A program made the position numbers and the translations under genes. Below, in pieces: positions 20,192 through 30,905 of a stretch of 64,000 nucleotides of DNA; the stretch's first letter is position 1; the number at the start of each line of letters is the position of its first letter. The notes under the pieces were generated by a model, which was given only the letters and a program-made list of their open reading frames with translations, searched no databases and was not told the origin of the DNA. This DNA is from Nicotiana tabacum (taxonomy: Eukaryota; Streptophyta; Magnoliopsida; Solanales; Solanaceae), in the NCBI RefSeq assembly GCF_000715075.1, contig NC_134095.1:9534722-9598721 (forward strand), read 5' to 3'.

Positions 20192-22249
20192 ATGGTAGCA
20201 AACTTAAACAACGCACCTCTTGGAGATCTTCCGCCGGGGGAGGAAGTAGATGACAATGTTGAAGATGAGGTCCCTATTGTGCCTCAAGGACAAAGGAGAG
20301 GCCGCCAAGCCAATGATAATATTCCAGACCCTCCCCCGCCACCTCCAAGAGTGGCTTCTCGAGTGCTTCCAAACCAAGTTTATGCAAGTGCAATTGTCTT
20401 AACCCGGATTCGGGCGAGCAATTTTTAAATTACCAATGTGATGTTGACATTGCTAGAGCAGCGTGGGTATTTCACGGGCGCTGCCAATCAAAATGCTTAC
20501 AAACATCTCAAGGGGTTTGTGGATACCTGTTAGGGGAGCAAGCAAACAAATATGTCTGAGGATGCACTTCGGTTGAGACTCTTCCCATTTTCACTTAGAA
20601 GTAAGGAATTGGATTGGCTTGATCGACTTCCCAACCATTCCATCACTACTTGGGATGAGTTGGCGGACATTTCATTGCAAAAAATTTCTCACCTGGGCAT
20701 ATGGCAGCATTGAGAGATGAGATCTTGGCTTTCAAGCAGTAGCCCACTGAACCTTTGCATGAGATTTGGGAGCGCTATAGAACAATGGTAAAGGAATGCC
20801 CCAACAACGATATGACTGAGGCGCTGATCTAACAGACTTTCTACTGGGGCATTAACACAACAAACCAATACATAGTGAACCAACTTGCTAGGGACAACTT
20901 CATGAAGTTATCTTATGATGAGGCTTGTGACATTCTTGATGAGATGGCTGACACTTCTTCTGCTTGGCAAAGTAAAGCCAATGTGCCCCAGGGTGACCCC
21001 ACGGTCACTCATTTACACAAGGAGTTACGTGATCATGGGCAGGCTATAGCTGAGTTGACAACTACAATGAACCAACTAGCAAAGGCACAGTTGCAACAAG
21101 TTCAAAAATATTCGCCAAGTGAATGCCATGGAGGGTGTCAACATGCTAGTCAACAAAAGAAGACAAAGAGGTCAACAGAACCAAGGGAATTCAGAGCAAT
21201 TTGACAATGATTGTGGTGGATTCCAAGATGATAGTTATGATGGGCAGAATGAAAAGGTGTAATACGTGAACAATTATCAAGGCCAAAGGGGCAATTCTTC
21301 CAACCAACAACAATGGAGAACCCAAGGCAATTGGGGAAATCAACAACAACAAGGCAATGGTAATTGGGGAAACAACAACCCAAACTCCAACTGGGGCAAT
21401 CAGAACAATCAGGGTAACTGGAATGGGAACAACAACAACTGGGGTGGTAACAACAATCAAGGTGGGTGGAATAATGACAATCAAAGAAACAGGGGGCAAG
21501 GCTTTCAAAGGCCCCCAATGTATCAACAACCAAACAATCCACCCCCATTTCCATCCCAAGGTTCTAGTTCTTCTAACCCTGACATGGGGAGAATTGAAAT
21601 GATGTTCGAACAGATGATGAAGAAGAGTGCAGATTCCGATGCTCAGTTGTCTTCCCACAATACTTCAATTAGAAATTTGGAGGTTCAGTTAGGCCAAATC
21701 TCACAGTCCTTGAATACTCGCCCTAAGGGTGCTCTACCAAGTGATACGGTAGTAAATCCGAAGGGTGGGAACAATCATGTTATGGAGGTAACTACAAGGA
21801 GTGGACGCGGCAGTGATGTGAATGCCTCCAAACAAAAGCAAATTTTGAGTAATGAATTTGAGTTGCAAGAAGATGAAGTTCCTTTGGTGGTTGAAAATAT
21901 GATTGATGAGAATGTGAATGAAGAAATGAGGATTGTTATTCAAGATACCGAGGTGGAAACTCAAAATGACGTGAACCCGTCTAGGGAACACGTAATAGAC
22001 ATGCCGGAGCCAGTTGTGCCGAAAGCCAAGGCTCCCTTGCCAAGGCCACCTCCACCTTATCCTCAAAGGCTCGCGAAGCAGAAAAATGAGAATCAGTTTA
22101 AAAAGTTCATTGACATGATGAAGAGCTTATCCATCAATGTGCCTTTGGTGGAGGCTCTTGAACAAATGTCGGGATATGCTATATTCATGAAGGACTTGGT
22201 GACAAAGAAACGATCCAAGGATTATGAAACTATAAAGATGTCCCACTAA
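20192..22249 (+). pseudogene. Athila gag, broken
   Basis: The ATG at 20192 opens 78 codons with a Pro-rich stretch, then a TAA at 20426. The capsid-like part follows in pieces (20430-20870, with stops). An ORF at 20875-21204 has LSYDEACDILDEMADTSSAW and QAIAELTTTMNQLAKAQLQQ. The frame then shifts and 21266-22249 is open (327 codons): an Asn/Gln/Gly/Trp-rich low-complexity segment, then the Athila-type block with IRNLEVQLGQISQSLNTRP and EVTTRSGR, and a Pro-rich and Lys-rich end. Gag would coat element RNA. At least two stops and two frame changes inactivate it. Minus-strand ORFs over the NNQQGNW region are composition artefacts. Confidence 0.83.
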
Positions 22250-23096
22250 GTTAGTGCAATAGTGCATTCAATAGCCCCGAAGCTTGAAGATCCCGGTGCT
22301 TTCACCATTCCTTGCACCATTGGGAGTGCGGACTTTGCCAAGGCTCTATGTGATTTGGGGCAAGTATCAACTTGATGCCCTACTCAGTTTTTAAGACTTT
22401 GGGTATTGGGAAACCGAGGCCGACTTCCATGATATTGCAAATGGCGGATAGAACGATGAAGAGACCATTGGGTATTATTGATGATATCCTTGTCCGGGTG
22501 GACAAATTTATCTTGCCAGCTAACTTTGTGATCTTGGATTGTGAGGTGGATTATGAAGTTTCAATCATATTGGGGAGACCTTTCCTTGCTCCTGGGAAGG
22601 CCTTAGTTGATGTGGAAGCAGGGGAACTCACATTCCGATTAGGTGATGAAAAAGTGGTCTTTCATGTGTGCAAGTCAATGAAGAAGCCCAATAGTTTCGA
22701 GGTGTGCTCTTTTGTGGACCTTGTCATGGCAGTGATAGTTGATGATACCAGTGCAATGATCAATGTGAAGGACCCTCTTGAGGCTATTTTGTTGAATCCT
22801 GATGTTAATGATGATGAGGGCCGAGTGGAGTATGTGAATGCTTTACATGGGATGGGCTCTTGCTCTTATGAGCCTAGAAAACTATCTTTAGACCTTGAGA
22901 ATCAGAAGACTCCACCAACAAAACCTTCAATTGAGGAGCCTCCGGTGTTGGAGTTGAAGCCATTGCCTCCATACCTCAGGTATGAGTTCTTAGGCCCTAG
23001 TTATACTTTGCTAGTTATTCTTTCCTCTTGTCTTACTAACATGCAGGTTGATGCCACATTAGCGGTGCTTCAAAAGCAGAAAAAGGCAATTGGATA
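22250..23096 (+). pseudogene. Athila protease region
   Basis: The protease active-site block lies at about 22350-22375. The frame breaks inside it: the run GATTTGGGG has one extra G relative to a frame that gives Asp-Leu-Gly-Ala-Ser. From 22372 the frame is open for 241 codons with MPYSVFKTLGIGKPRPTSM, CEVDYEVSIILGRPFLAPGK (conserved ILGRPF loop) and a linker to RT ending in TAG at 23095-23097. The frameshift in the catalytic motif alone would abolish polyprotein cleavage. Confidence 0.8.
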
Positions 23097-24020
23097 GACT
23101 TTAGCTGATATCCGGGGGATAAGCCCCAAATTCTGTATGCACAAGATTATTATGGAAGATGATGCAAAGCCCTCCTTGGAACATCAAAGGAGGTTGAACG
23201 AAGCAATGCAAGAATTTGTGAAAAAGGAGGTGATCAAGTGGTTGGATGTCGGGGTTGTGTACCCCATCTCTTATAGCTCTTGGACTTCGCCAATATAATG
23301 TGTACCGAAGAAGGGTGGCATGACTATTGTTGCAAATTCACAAAATGAGTTTATTCCTACCAGAACTGTCACCGGTTGGAGGGTATGCATGGACTACCGC
23401 AAGTTGAATAAAGTGACCCGCAAGGATCACTTTCCATTGCCTTTTCTTGACCAGATGTTAGACCGACTTGCTGGGCGTGACTTCTACTGTTTCTTGGATG
23501 GGTATTCTGGGTACAACCAAATCTTGATTGCTCTGGAAGATCAGGAGAAGACCACATTCTTGTCCATATGGCACCTTTGCCTTTTCTCGGATGCCTTTTG
23601 GGTTGTGTAATGCACCGGCTACATTTTAGTAGTGTATGATGGCCATTTTCTTCGATATGGAGGAAGATATTTTGGAGGTGTTCATGGAAGACTTCAGTGT
23701 TGTGGGCGATTCATTTGATGAATGTTTGAAAAATCTTGATAGAGTTTTGGCACATTGTGAAGAAACCAATCTTGTTCTTAACTGGGAGAAATGCCACTTC
23801 ATGGTGTAAGAGGGCATAGTTCTTGGGCATAAAATTTCAAAGCATGGTATTGAGGTAGACAAAGCAAAAATTGATATGATTTCAAGGCTCCCTCCCCTGA
23901 CCTCTGTTAAGGGAGTTAGAAGTTTTCTTGAACATGCGGGGTTCTACCGGAGATTTATCAAAGACTTTTCGAAGGTAGTGAACCCCTTATGCAAGCTATT
24001 GGAAAAAGGATGCCAAGTTT
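23097..24020 (+). pseudogene. Athila reverse transcriptase, decayed
   Basis: RT blocks are readable in two or three frames: WRVCMDYRKLNKVTRKDHFP and LDGYSGYNQILIALEDQEK (23320-23560), then a frame change, then the catalytic region. The last reads FMED at 23681-23692 where the family has F-hydrophobic-D-D, so the first aspartate of the pair is Glu. Additional stops lie near 23295, 23628 and 23808. The stretch after 23800 covers the thumb and the linker to RNase H. Confidence 0.82.
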
Positions 24021-24503
24021 GTGTTCGATGAGAGATGTATTCAAGCCTTTGAACTTCTCAAGCATAAGTTGACCACCACTCCTATCATCACCGCACCTAA
24101 TTGGAGTTTGCCTTTTGAGCTCAAGTATGATGCGAGCGATGTTGCTGTTGAGGTGGTTTTGGGTCAAAGAGTGAACAAAATGTTTCATCCGGTGTACTAT
24201 GTGAGCAAGACAATGAATGATGCTCAAGTGAACTACACAGTGACCGAGAAAGAACTTTTGGCTATTGTGTTCGCAATGGAGAAATTTCAGCCGTATCTTA
24301 TGGGGGCCAAGGTCATAATCCATACCGATCATGCCGCACTCCGGTACTTGATGACGAAGAAGGATTCTAAAGCTAGACTGATACGATGGGTCTTGTTACT
24401 TCAAGAGTTTGATTTGGAGATTGTGGATCGGAAGGTAGTGAAAACAAAGTGGCGGACCACTAGTCCCGCTTGGAGGAGGAGGGGAGGCCTCGTGATGGCC
24501 TAG
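24021..24503 (+). pseudogene. Athila RNase H domain
   Basis: 160 codons are open. Catalytic acidic residues are visible in [37 protein letters not shown] and [13 protein letters not shown], so this domain looks intact, although the reading frame around it does not. It would degrade RNA in the RNA/DNA hybrid during reverse transcription. The C-terminal 20 residues appear shifted out of frame. Confidence 0.8.
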
Positions 24504-25842
24504 AGATCAATGATTCATTTCCCGACGAACAACTCCTTTCGGTGTCAGTGAATGGTATGCCATGGTTTGCGGACGTTGCTAATTTCCTTGTGACTGGTAT
24601 AATCCCGTGTGAACTCTCTTCTAACTAAAGGAAGAAGCTCAAACGGGATAGTTTGGATTTTTATTGGGATGAGCCGTACTTGTTCAAGATTTGCACGGAT
24701 GGTGTGATCTGAAGGTGTGTCTTGGAGGAGGAGCAATTGAGTATCTTGGAGGCTTGTCATTCCTCTCCCTATGGTGGCCATTATGGCGGAGCGAGGACGA
24801 CTTCCAAAATTCTTAGTTGTGGGTTTTATTGGCCAACTTTGTACAAAGATGCAAGTGAACTTGTGAAGAGGTGTGACGAATGTCAAAGAGCGGGTGGAAT
24901 TTCGAAGAAAGATAAGATGTCTCTCTATACCATTCTTAATGTTGATATTTTTGATGTGTGGGGCATTGATTTTATGGCCCGTTTGTTAGCTCATGTAGGA
25001 ACACATACATTCTTGTGGCAGTTGACTATGTTTCAAAGTGGGTTAAGGCCATGGCTTTACCCAACAATGAGGCCTGGAGTGTTATATTTCTCAAGAAGAG
25101 CATTATTACAAGGTTTGGCACTCCTCGTACAATCATAAGTGATGGGGGGTCTCATTTTTGTAATAGAGCTTTTGACACTTTACTTGCAAAGTATGGTGTC
25201 AACCACAAAGTTTCTACTCCTTATCATCCTCAAGCGAGTGGCCAAGTTGAAGTCTCAAACGGGGAAATCAAGAGTATATTGTCAAAGACGGTCAATGCAA
25301 ATAGGACTGATTGGTCAAAGAAGTTGGACGATGCTCTATAGGCTTATAGGACTGCTTACAAGACTCCGATTGGTATGTATCTGTATCGGTTGGTGTTTGG
25401 GAAAACTTGCCATCTACCGGTTGAGTTAGGGAACAAGGCCATGTGGGCTTTGAGGAAGCTGAATCTTGAATGGGATGTAGCAGCAAATCTTTGTGTGGAG
25501 AAGCTTAATGAACTTGATGAATTCTGATTCCATGCCTACTCCAGTTCGTCCTTGTACAAGGACAAGATGAAGTACCTTCATGATAAATATGCTTGTAGCA
25601 AGGAGTTCAAAGTGGGTGATTTGGTTCTCTTGTTTAACTCTCGGTTACGTTTGTTTCCGGGAAAGCTTAAGTCAAAATGGAGTGGACCTTTTGAAGTGGT
25701 ATCTGTGACCCCGTTTGGTGCACTTGACTTGAAGAACAAAAATGGGGAAGTTTTCAGAGTGAATGGGCACAAGGTCAAGCATTACTTGGGAACGATTGAT
25801 GACAACCACGTAGTGACACTTCTTCATCTCAAAATGATTTGA
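24504..25842 (+). pseudogene. Athila integrase, three stops/frameshifts
   Basis: The HHCC zinc-binding part is in 24722-25138 ([19 protein letters not shown], then [10 protein letters not shown]). The first catalytic Asp is in VWGIDF (about 24960). A frame change follows. The second Asp is in [15 protein letters not shown] and the Glu in [14 protein letters not shown] (25015-25341), so D, D and E are all present. The ORF stops at TAG 25339-25341, a further TGA lies near 25526, and the C-terminal SH3-like region (25552-25842, KVGDLVLLFNSRLRLFPGKL) closes pol. Confidence 0.85.
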
Positions 25843-26034
25843 TGGTAACCTGCGTCTTACCGCAACGTTAAATCAGGCGCTTCTTGGGAGGCAACCCATG
25901 TGTTTTTCTTTTTGTTTTTATTTTATTTTCATTTTAGTGTAGGATTTATTGTTAGACTGACTGCTTGTGAGATGCTGTAGGATTGTGTTGATGCAGTGCA
26001 GGAAAAAGTTGGAAACTCACCACTCTCTGAAGTT

Positions 26035-26300
26035 GTCAATGCGGACCGCACTCATTTTGTGCGGCCGCAAAGACCTTTGTGCGGGGGCAAGAAATCAATG
26101 CGGACCGCACTGATGATTTGACAAAAATGGGGGTTCTCTGAAGTTACCACCGCGGTCGCATTGCATTTTGTGCAGACCGCGGTGGTCCACTGCGGCCGCA
26201 TTACATTTTGTGCGGTCCGCAGTAGCCAATTTGTCAGTGCCCTTTGGTTTCGAGCATTGCGGACCGCGGTGCCATTTTTTGCGGTCCGCGGTGGGTAGGT
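26035..26300. repeat. GC-rich hairpin modules downstream of Athila pol, cluster 1
   Basis: Several GCGGACCGC, GCGGCCGC and GCGGTCCGC cores alternate with ATTTTGTG spacers, the same module as in the LTR U3. The cluster lies about 200 bp after the pol stop and ends about 30 bp before a TATAAATA box. Confidence 0.75.
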
Positions 26301-26324
26301 AAGCTGGGCCCCAGGACCTTTTCC

Positions 26325-26332
26325 TATAAATA
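26325..26332 (+). promoter_or_regulatory. Candidate internal TATA box upstream of Athila ORF3
   Basis: TATAAATA occurs in the context TTTTCCTATAAATAGGACAT, 30-35 bp after hairpin cluster 1 and about 760 bp before the ORF3 ATG. The arrangement copies that of the LTR promoter. Confidence 0.5.
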
Positions 26333-26707
26333 GGACATGAGGCACTACATTCGAACTTTTCGGCCCCTTTACTCTTAGAACATAAAAGTTATTGTTCCTC
26401 TTGTTAATCTGCACGAAATTAATTGCTCAAGTTCATTACTCAGTATTTCATCTTATCTCTGGTAACATTAACTTCTTCTTAGTTGTTTAATTTATTTATT
26501 TTCTTCGAATTTTTATTTTCCTTACTTCTTCTTCTTTCCCTGTCCGTATTTCTTTCAAGTTTGTAGCTTAGGTTAGTTAATTTTTTATTTTAAATTAGGA
26601 TTAGGTAGTTAAAACACTGAACCAATACTTAGGGACTCATCAATAGGTGTAAAATTGAACTAAAATTGATCAAAACATGAACCCTAGGTTGGTATTTGTT
26701 GTTGGGG

Positions 26708-26998
26708 GTTCAGTGCGGACTGCGGTGGATTTTGTATAGTCCGCTATGATATTTTGTGCGGACCGCAATGACAAAGTCCTGCAGGCTAAACATTTGAGGA
26801 CCGCGGCAGCATTGGATTTTGTGCGGTCTGCAGTGCCTCAATGCGGACCGCAATAGCATTTTGTGCGGTTCGCGGTGCATAGATTCAGAGAGTGGGTAGT
26901 CTGAACCCCACCTCTGTGCGGACCACAATGGATTTTGGGCGGTCCGCAATGGCCTCTTTGTGGCCGCACTGCATTTTGTGCGGTCCGCACTCTGCAAT
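26708..26998. repeat. GC-rich hairpin modules downstream of Athila pol, cluster 2
   Basis: A second run of GCGGACCGC / GCGGTCCGC arms with ATTTTGTG spacers lies between the internal TATA box and ORF3, ending about 95 bp before the ORF3 start. Confidence 0.75.
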
Positions 26999-27091
26999 TT
27001 TCATACTGTCTGCAACATTTTTTTCTGCAACTGTGAACTTCATTGTTTTGCTGGATACTAACAAAGTCTGGATGAATGTTGTTTGCAGACA

Positions 27092-28874
27092 ATGGTGAGA
27101 TCAAGAGGAAAAGGTGGTAAACAAGCAGGAAGAGGAGAGTCCTCCCGGGGTAGGAATCAAGCAATGATAAAATTAACCCACAAGACCGACAAAACATTAA
27201 AAACACAAGGAAAATCATTAAAGCTGCGGACAGAGCAATTGATCAGTTGGGGAGTGAGTATGAGCCCTCCCGGGAGGCATCTTCATACTTTGTCCCAGAG
27301 TATATTCCTGACTGGCCGGAGAGGAACCAATTAAGAGATACACCTCCAGCATCCCCCACTGCCCAAGCCTCAGTTCATATATTTTCTGAGTCATCTAAGG
27401 GCTCAGTTGAAGGCAGTGGGGATGAGTACTCCACCTCTCCTACAGCTTCATTATCTGAAGAGGGTGCAGTAGCATAAGAAGGGGAAGAAGCAGAAGGGGG
27501 TGAGCCTCAAGTTGGTGAGGTGGAGCGGACTAGGAATCCGGAGGCATGGGAGGACCGGTTCGTCAGTGAGATTGCCTACCACAAATTCAGAGAGTGGTAG
27601 CCAGAAAAGAGGTTAATACTTGAGAGAAAAATTATCACTCGGGATCTTTTGCCTTACAATCCCAATGTGCTGAGGCAATTCAGAGAAAGAGCTGGATGGG
27701 AATACTTCATAGGGCAGGTGGATGACGCCAATGAGCACTTGGTGAAAGAATTCTACACCAACGTGGCACACATCACAAAGGGTACCATTGTCACCAAAGT
27801 GCGGAATCTAAAAGTGAAGTTTGATGGCAAGACCATCAATGACTATTTGGGCTTCACGGAGGAGGATGAGTCTTTATACTTGGACAAAATGAAGTTGGGT
27901 GAAGAAGCTCGTCCGTGGTTGGCAGAGTACTTGGCAATCCTAAGTACCACCCCCGAGTGGTTGACTGCGGGGGTGAAGATATTGAGTAGGATATTTAACT
28001 TCGAGGCGAAGGGATGTGAGACATTTGTATGCAGCAGGCTAGATCCTACCACCCATGACAACTCACTCCCAATTCACCGGGCAATCTTAGTGGCATCCAT
28101 CATGGCGGGGTACCCGATCAATGTCGGGAATGTGATGTCCTGGGTCATTACACGGGTAGTGAATGAGGGTGATAGGTCTTACCATTCCCAACTTCCTAAC
28201 CATGTACCTGAAAGACCAAAATTTGGAGAAGCGCAGATTTGACGTGAAAGTGAAGGCAAAGGCACATTTCTTGTGGTATAGCCTACAGGGTGATGACAAA
28301 CCTAAGGGCAAGCACTTCAAGGGAAAATCCACTACTTCAACTGGCCAGTCTGAAGAGCCAGTAGTGATAGTGACTACTCCACAGCCCCCTTCACTTCAGC
28401 AGACATGGCCTCAGGCCTATCCACTTCAGCAGATCCAGAAATACCCCCCACCATCTGAGCCAGGCCCTCACTAGCATCAACAACTGGATGCAGACAGCTA
28501 CTTCTAAGTTGTCTGTATTATCTACTACTATGGTAGCTCAGTCAGCACCTCCTCCTCCACAGGTCCCACAGTCCATTGAGGACACTCTCAAGGATCTTCT
28601 GGACAACCAGAAGAAGATCCTTGAGAACCAGAAATTGCTCACGAACACTGTTGATTCACACGGAAAGGCTCTCAAGGAGCTTGCTAGGAAGGCAAAGAAG
28701 TTGAGGAAGACTCGGGCTTCTAAAGAGTCAGTGAAGGAGTTACGGGTTGAGGTTGAGAGATTGAAGGCGGATCGCCTGCTGTTGGATTTGCTACTCCATG
28801 ATCCAGCACCAGCAACCCATCCCCAGCCAAAGCAGTCCGAGAGGCCTCCTAAAAGGAAGAGGGTGATCCCTTAG
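27092..28874 (+). pseudogene. Athila ORF3 (post-pol ORF with plant-transposon-protein domain), decayed
   Basis: The ATG at 27092 follows an acceptor-like TTTGCAG (27082-27088) by three bases, so the reading frame may begin on a spliced exon. The basic N-terminus (VRSRGKGGKQAGRGESSRGR) shifts frame before 27247. The middle, 27247-28242 in one frame with stops at 27475 and about 27597, has an acidic Ser-rich stretch. The core follows, with LRQFRERAGWEYFIGQVDD and KVRNLKVKFDGKTINDYLGF, of the type named 'putative plant transposon protein'. Another frame change near 28180 leads to a Pro/Gln-rich part, and a last ORF (to 28874) carries a coiled coil and a basic C-terminus. It occupies the env-like position of Athila elements, but I see no signal peptide or membrane segment, so an envelope role is not supported. 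Confidence 0.75.
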
Positions 28875-30892
28875 TTCGATGATGCAGTCATTCAGTTGGC
28901 AGACCCACCGGAGACTTCCTCTGGTCAGCCTCAGGATGCAGCCCAGGTCCTAGCAGCAGAACCACAGATAATAGGAACTAGTCTCAGGTTCTCGAGCATA
29001 GAGAGGACCTAGGGGCCCAGAGAGAGGACCCCAATGCAGACGGACGGCCCATAGGGAGTTCCTTTTTCCTCTTTCCTCTATTTTTGTTCTTATTTTGCTT
29101 AGTTGGCATTGAGGACAATGCCAGCTTTCATTTAGGGTGTAGGCCCTATTTGAATTTGGATGAGTGTATATATATGACAGATTTTATGATTTCTTTCTTT
29201 CCTTTTTATCTTTGGTATGTATATAATTTCAGCATTTCATTACATTTTTCATACTTTTTACCTTGGGTCTGTATATAAAAGTTACGTTTCATTGTATATA
29301 TTCATCTCCCCTATTGTATATTCGATACCCCTCTTATACATATTCATTTTATTTTCTGCATTTTTTCCTTTGCTTAGCTTCTTATTTTATACTCATAGCT
29401 TCTTATTTTGAGTTTTTGTAATAAGCCTTTGGTTTTTGTAATGCCACGGTTCTTTCCAAAAGTGGAATTTGTGTGAACCAGGTGGCTCTTCCCGATGATG
29501 GATGGCATGACAACCTTCTTAAGGGTTTGAGTCTGTTTTTCTTATCTTTTTGCTTTTTAGTGGTTACTGGTAAAGGTGCCTCAAGCAAAGCTTCAGTTGG
29601 GCCTAACATATTTTCCTTTGATCCTATGGTCAAAAAAAAATCGTTGTTTATAGGATGATGAAAGTTGTGACCTTGAGACTCTTGTGTTGGCCGATAATCA
29701 TCAAGTGGTTTTTCGGGACCATTGTGTGCTCAAATCTTATCTAAGGTTGATGTGGGCCCCCGACTCTGTGTCTTTAGCGATCCCATAGCTTGTGTGGTGA
29801 GAAAATACATTGCAAACCCAAGTCCCGAGCCATTGGTCTAGAACTTGCCCTGAATGTTGTCTAGGCGAAATCCTAAGTGTAATTTGACTTGAGATATGAT
29901 TATAGGCTCTCCTTGATCCAAATAATATCTTGAACACTTCTATAGCCTACCAATGATAAAATCCCTAGTCAACCCTTTTCAGCCTTAGACCTTTTTCCTT
30001 CAAGAACCATGATACAAGCTTTTACCCGTTCTAAAGATACCTTCTCTTGGCACTGATCTTTCCTTAGCACATGGCAAAAGTATAAATTTGGGGGGAGAGA
30101 CGAGGATTGCAACAAAGTGGTAAAAAGGTACAAAAGGAAGAAAAAAGGCAATGAAAAATAAAGAAAAGCAAAAGGACAAAATGAATGATCAATGTAGAAA
30201 TGAATAAAGGGATTCAATAAAAGCAAAGAATGAAAGGTGTGGAAAGTTGAGAAAGGAGAAAAGATTTGAAATGAACAAAAAGAAAGAGTGACAGTGTGTC
30301 TCTCTAACCCCTTGGAAAGAAGTGAAATGACTTAAAAGTCAAGTGAAGTGTGTGCCTAATGAAGCAAAAGAAGTTCTAAAGGGAAGATGAAACCTACTTA
30401 GACCAAAAAATTCCTACCCTTAACCAAAAGCCTTCACTACGTCTCCACAAAAGCTCTATATGATCTTGAGTTGGGTGAAACTTTCATTAGTGCTGACTTA
30501 CATAAGGGGCAAGCATATGGTACTTAGAGTCGGACTTGTGACTTTTACTTGAGAGAGATGAGTGTATTTCCATTAACCTCGTTCTGAGTGTCACTATCAT
30601 AAAGGTGAGGTTTGCTTAGGGAGAGTTGAGGATGTGTGAGTTTGGGTTCCACAACGACCAAAGTAATAGAAAGAGTTTCTTTGATGTGTTGAGTCAACTC
30701 TTGATGCTCTTGTGTCACACTAAATCCATGGTGTTTAAAAGAGTGAATGTTGTTGATGATTCATTTGAATTGAGGGCAATTGTTAGTCCTAATTGATGCT
30801 AGATGAGGTCACTTTAGGTCGGCTAAATTTTCTTGGATTGACTCTTAAAGGGTGGGTCTTATTTTGTTTGCTTGAGGACAAGCAAAAGCTTA
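28875..30892 (+). other. Athila 3' non-coding region
   Basis: About 2 kb without a supportable gene. It begins with Ser/Pro-coding remnants, then a T-rich part (29070-29420), then a long AG-rich part. At 30085-30105 an AAATTTGGGGGGAGAG tract resembles a polypurine tract well inside the element. Confidence 0.55.
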
Positions 30893-30905
30893 AGTTCGGG
30901 GGAGT
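30893..30905 (+). promoter_or_regulatory. Athila polypurine tract
   Basis: AGTTCGGGGGAGT directly precedes the 3' LTR start TGAAAACTAGG; the G-run is the likely plus-strand primer. Confidence 0.65.

Noticed and set aside
21150..21658. Minus-strand ORFs opposite Athila gag
   Set aside because: Reverse reading of the Asn/Gln/Gly/Trp-rich gag repeat; no start context or homology.
27092..28874. Calling Athila ORF3 an envelope protein
   Set aside because: No signal peptide, transmembrane segment or glycosylated ectodomain pattern is visible; the core is of a plant-transposon-protein type.
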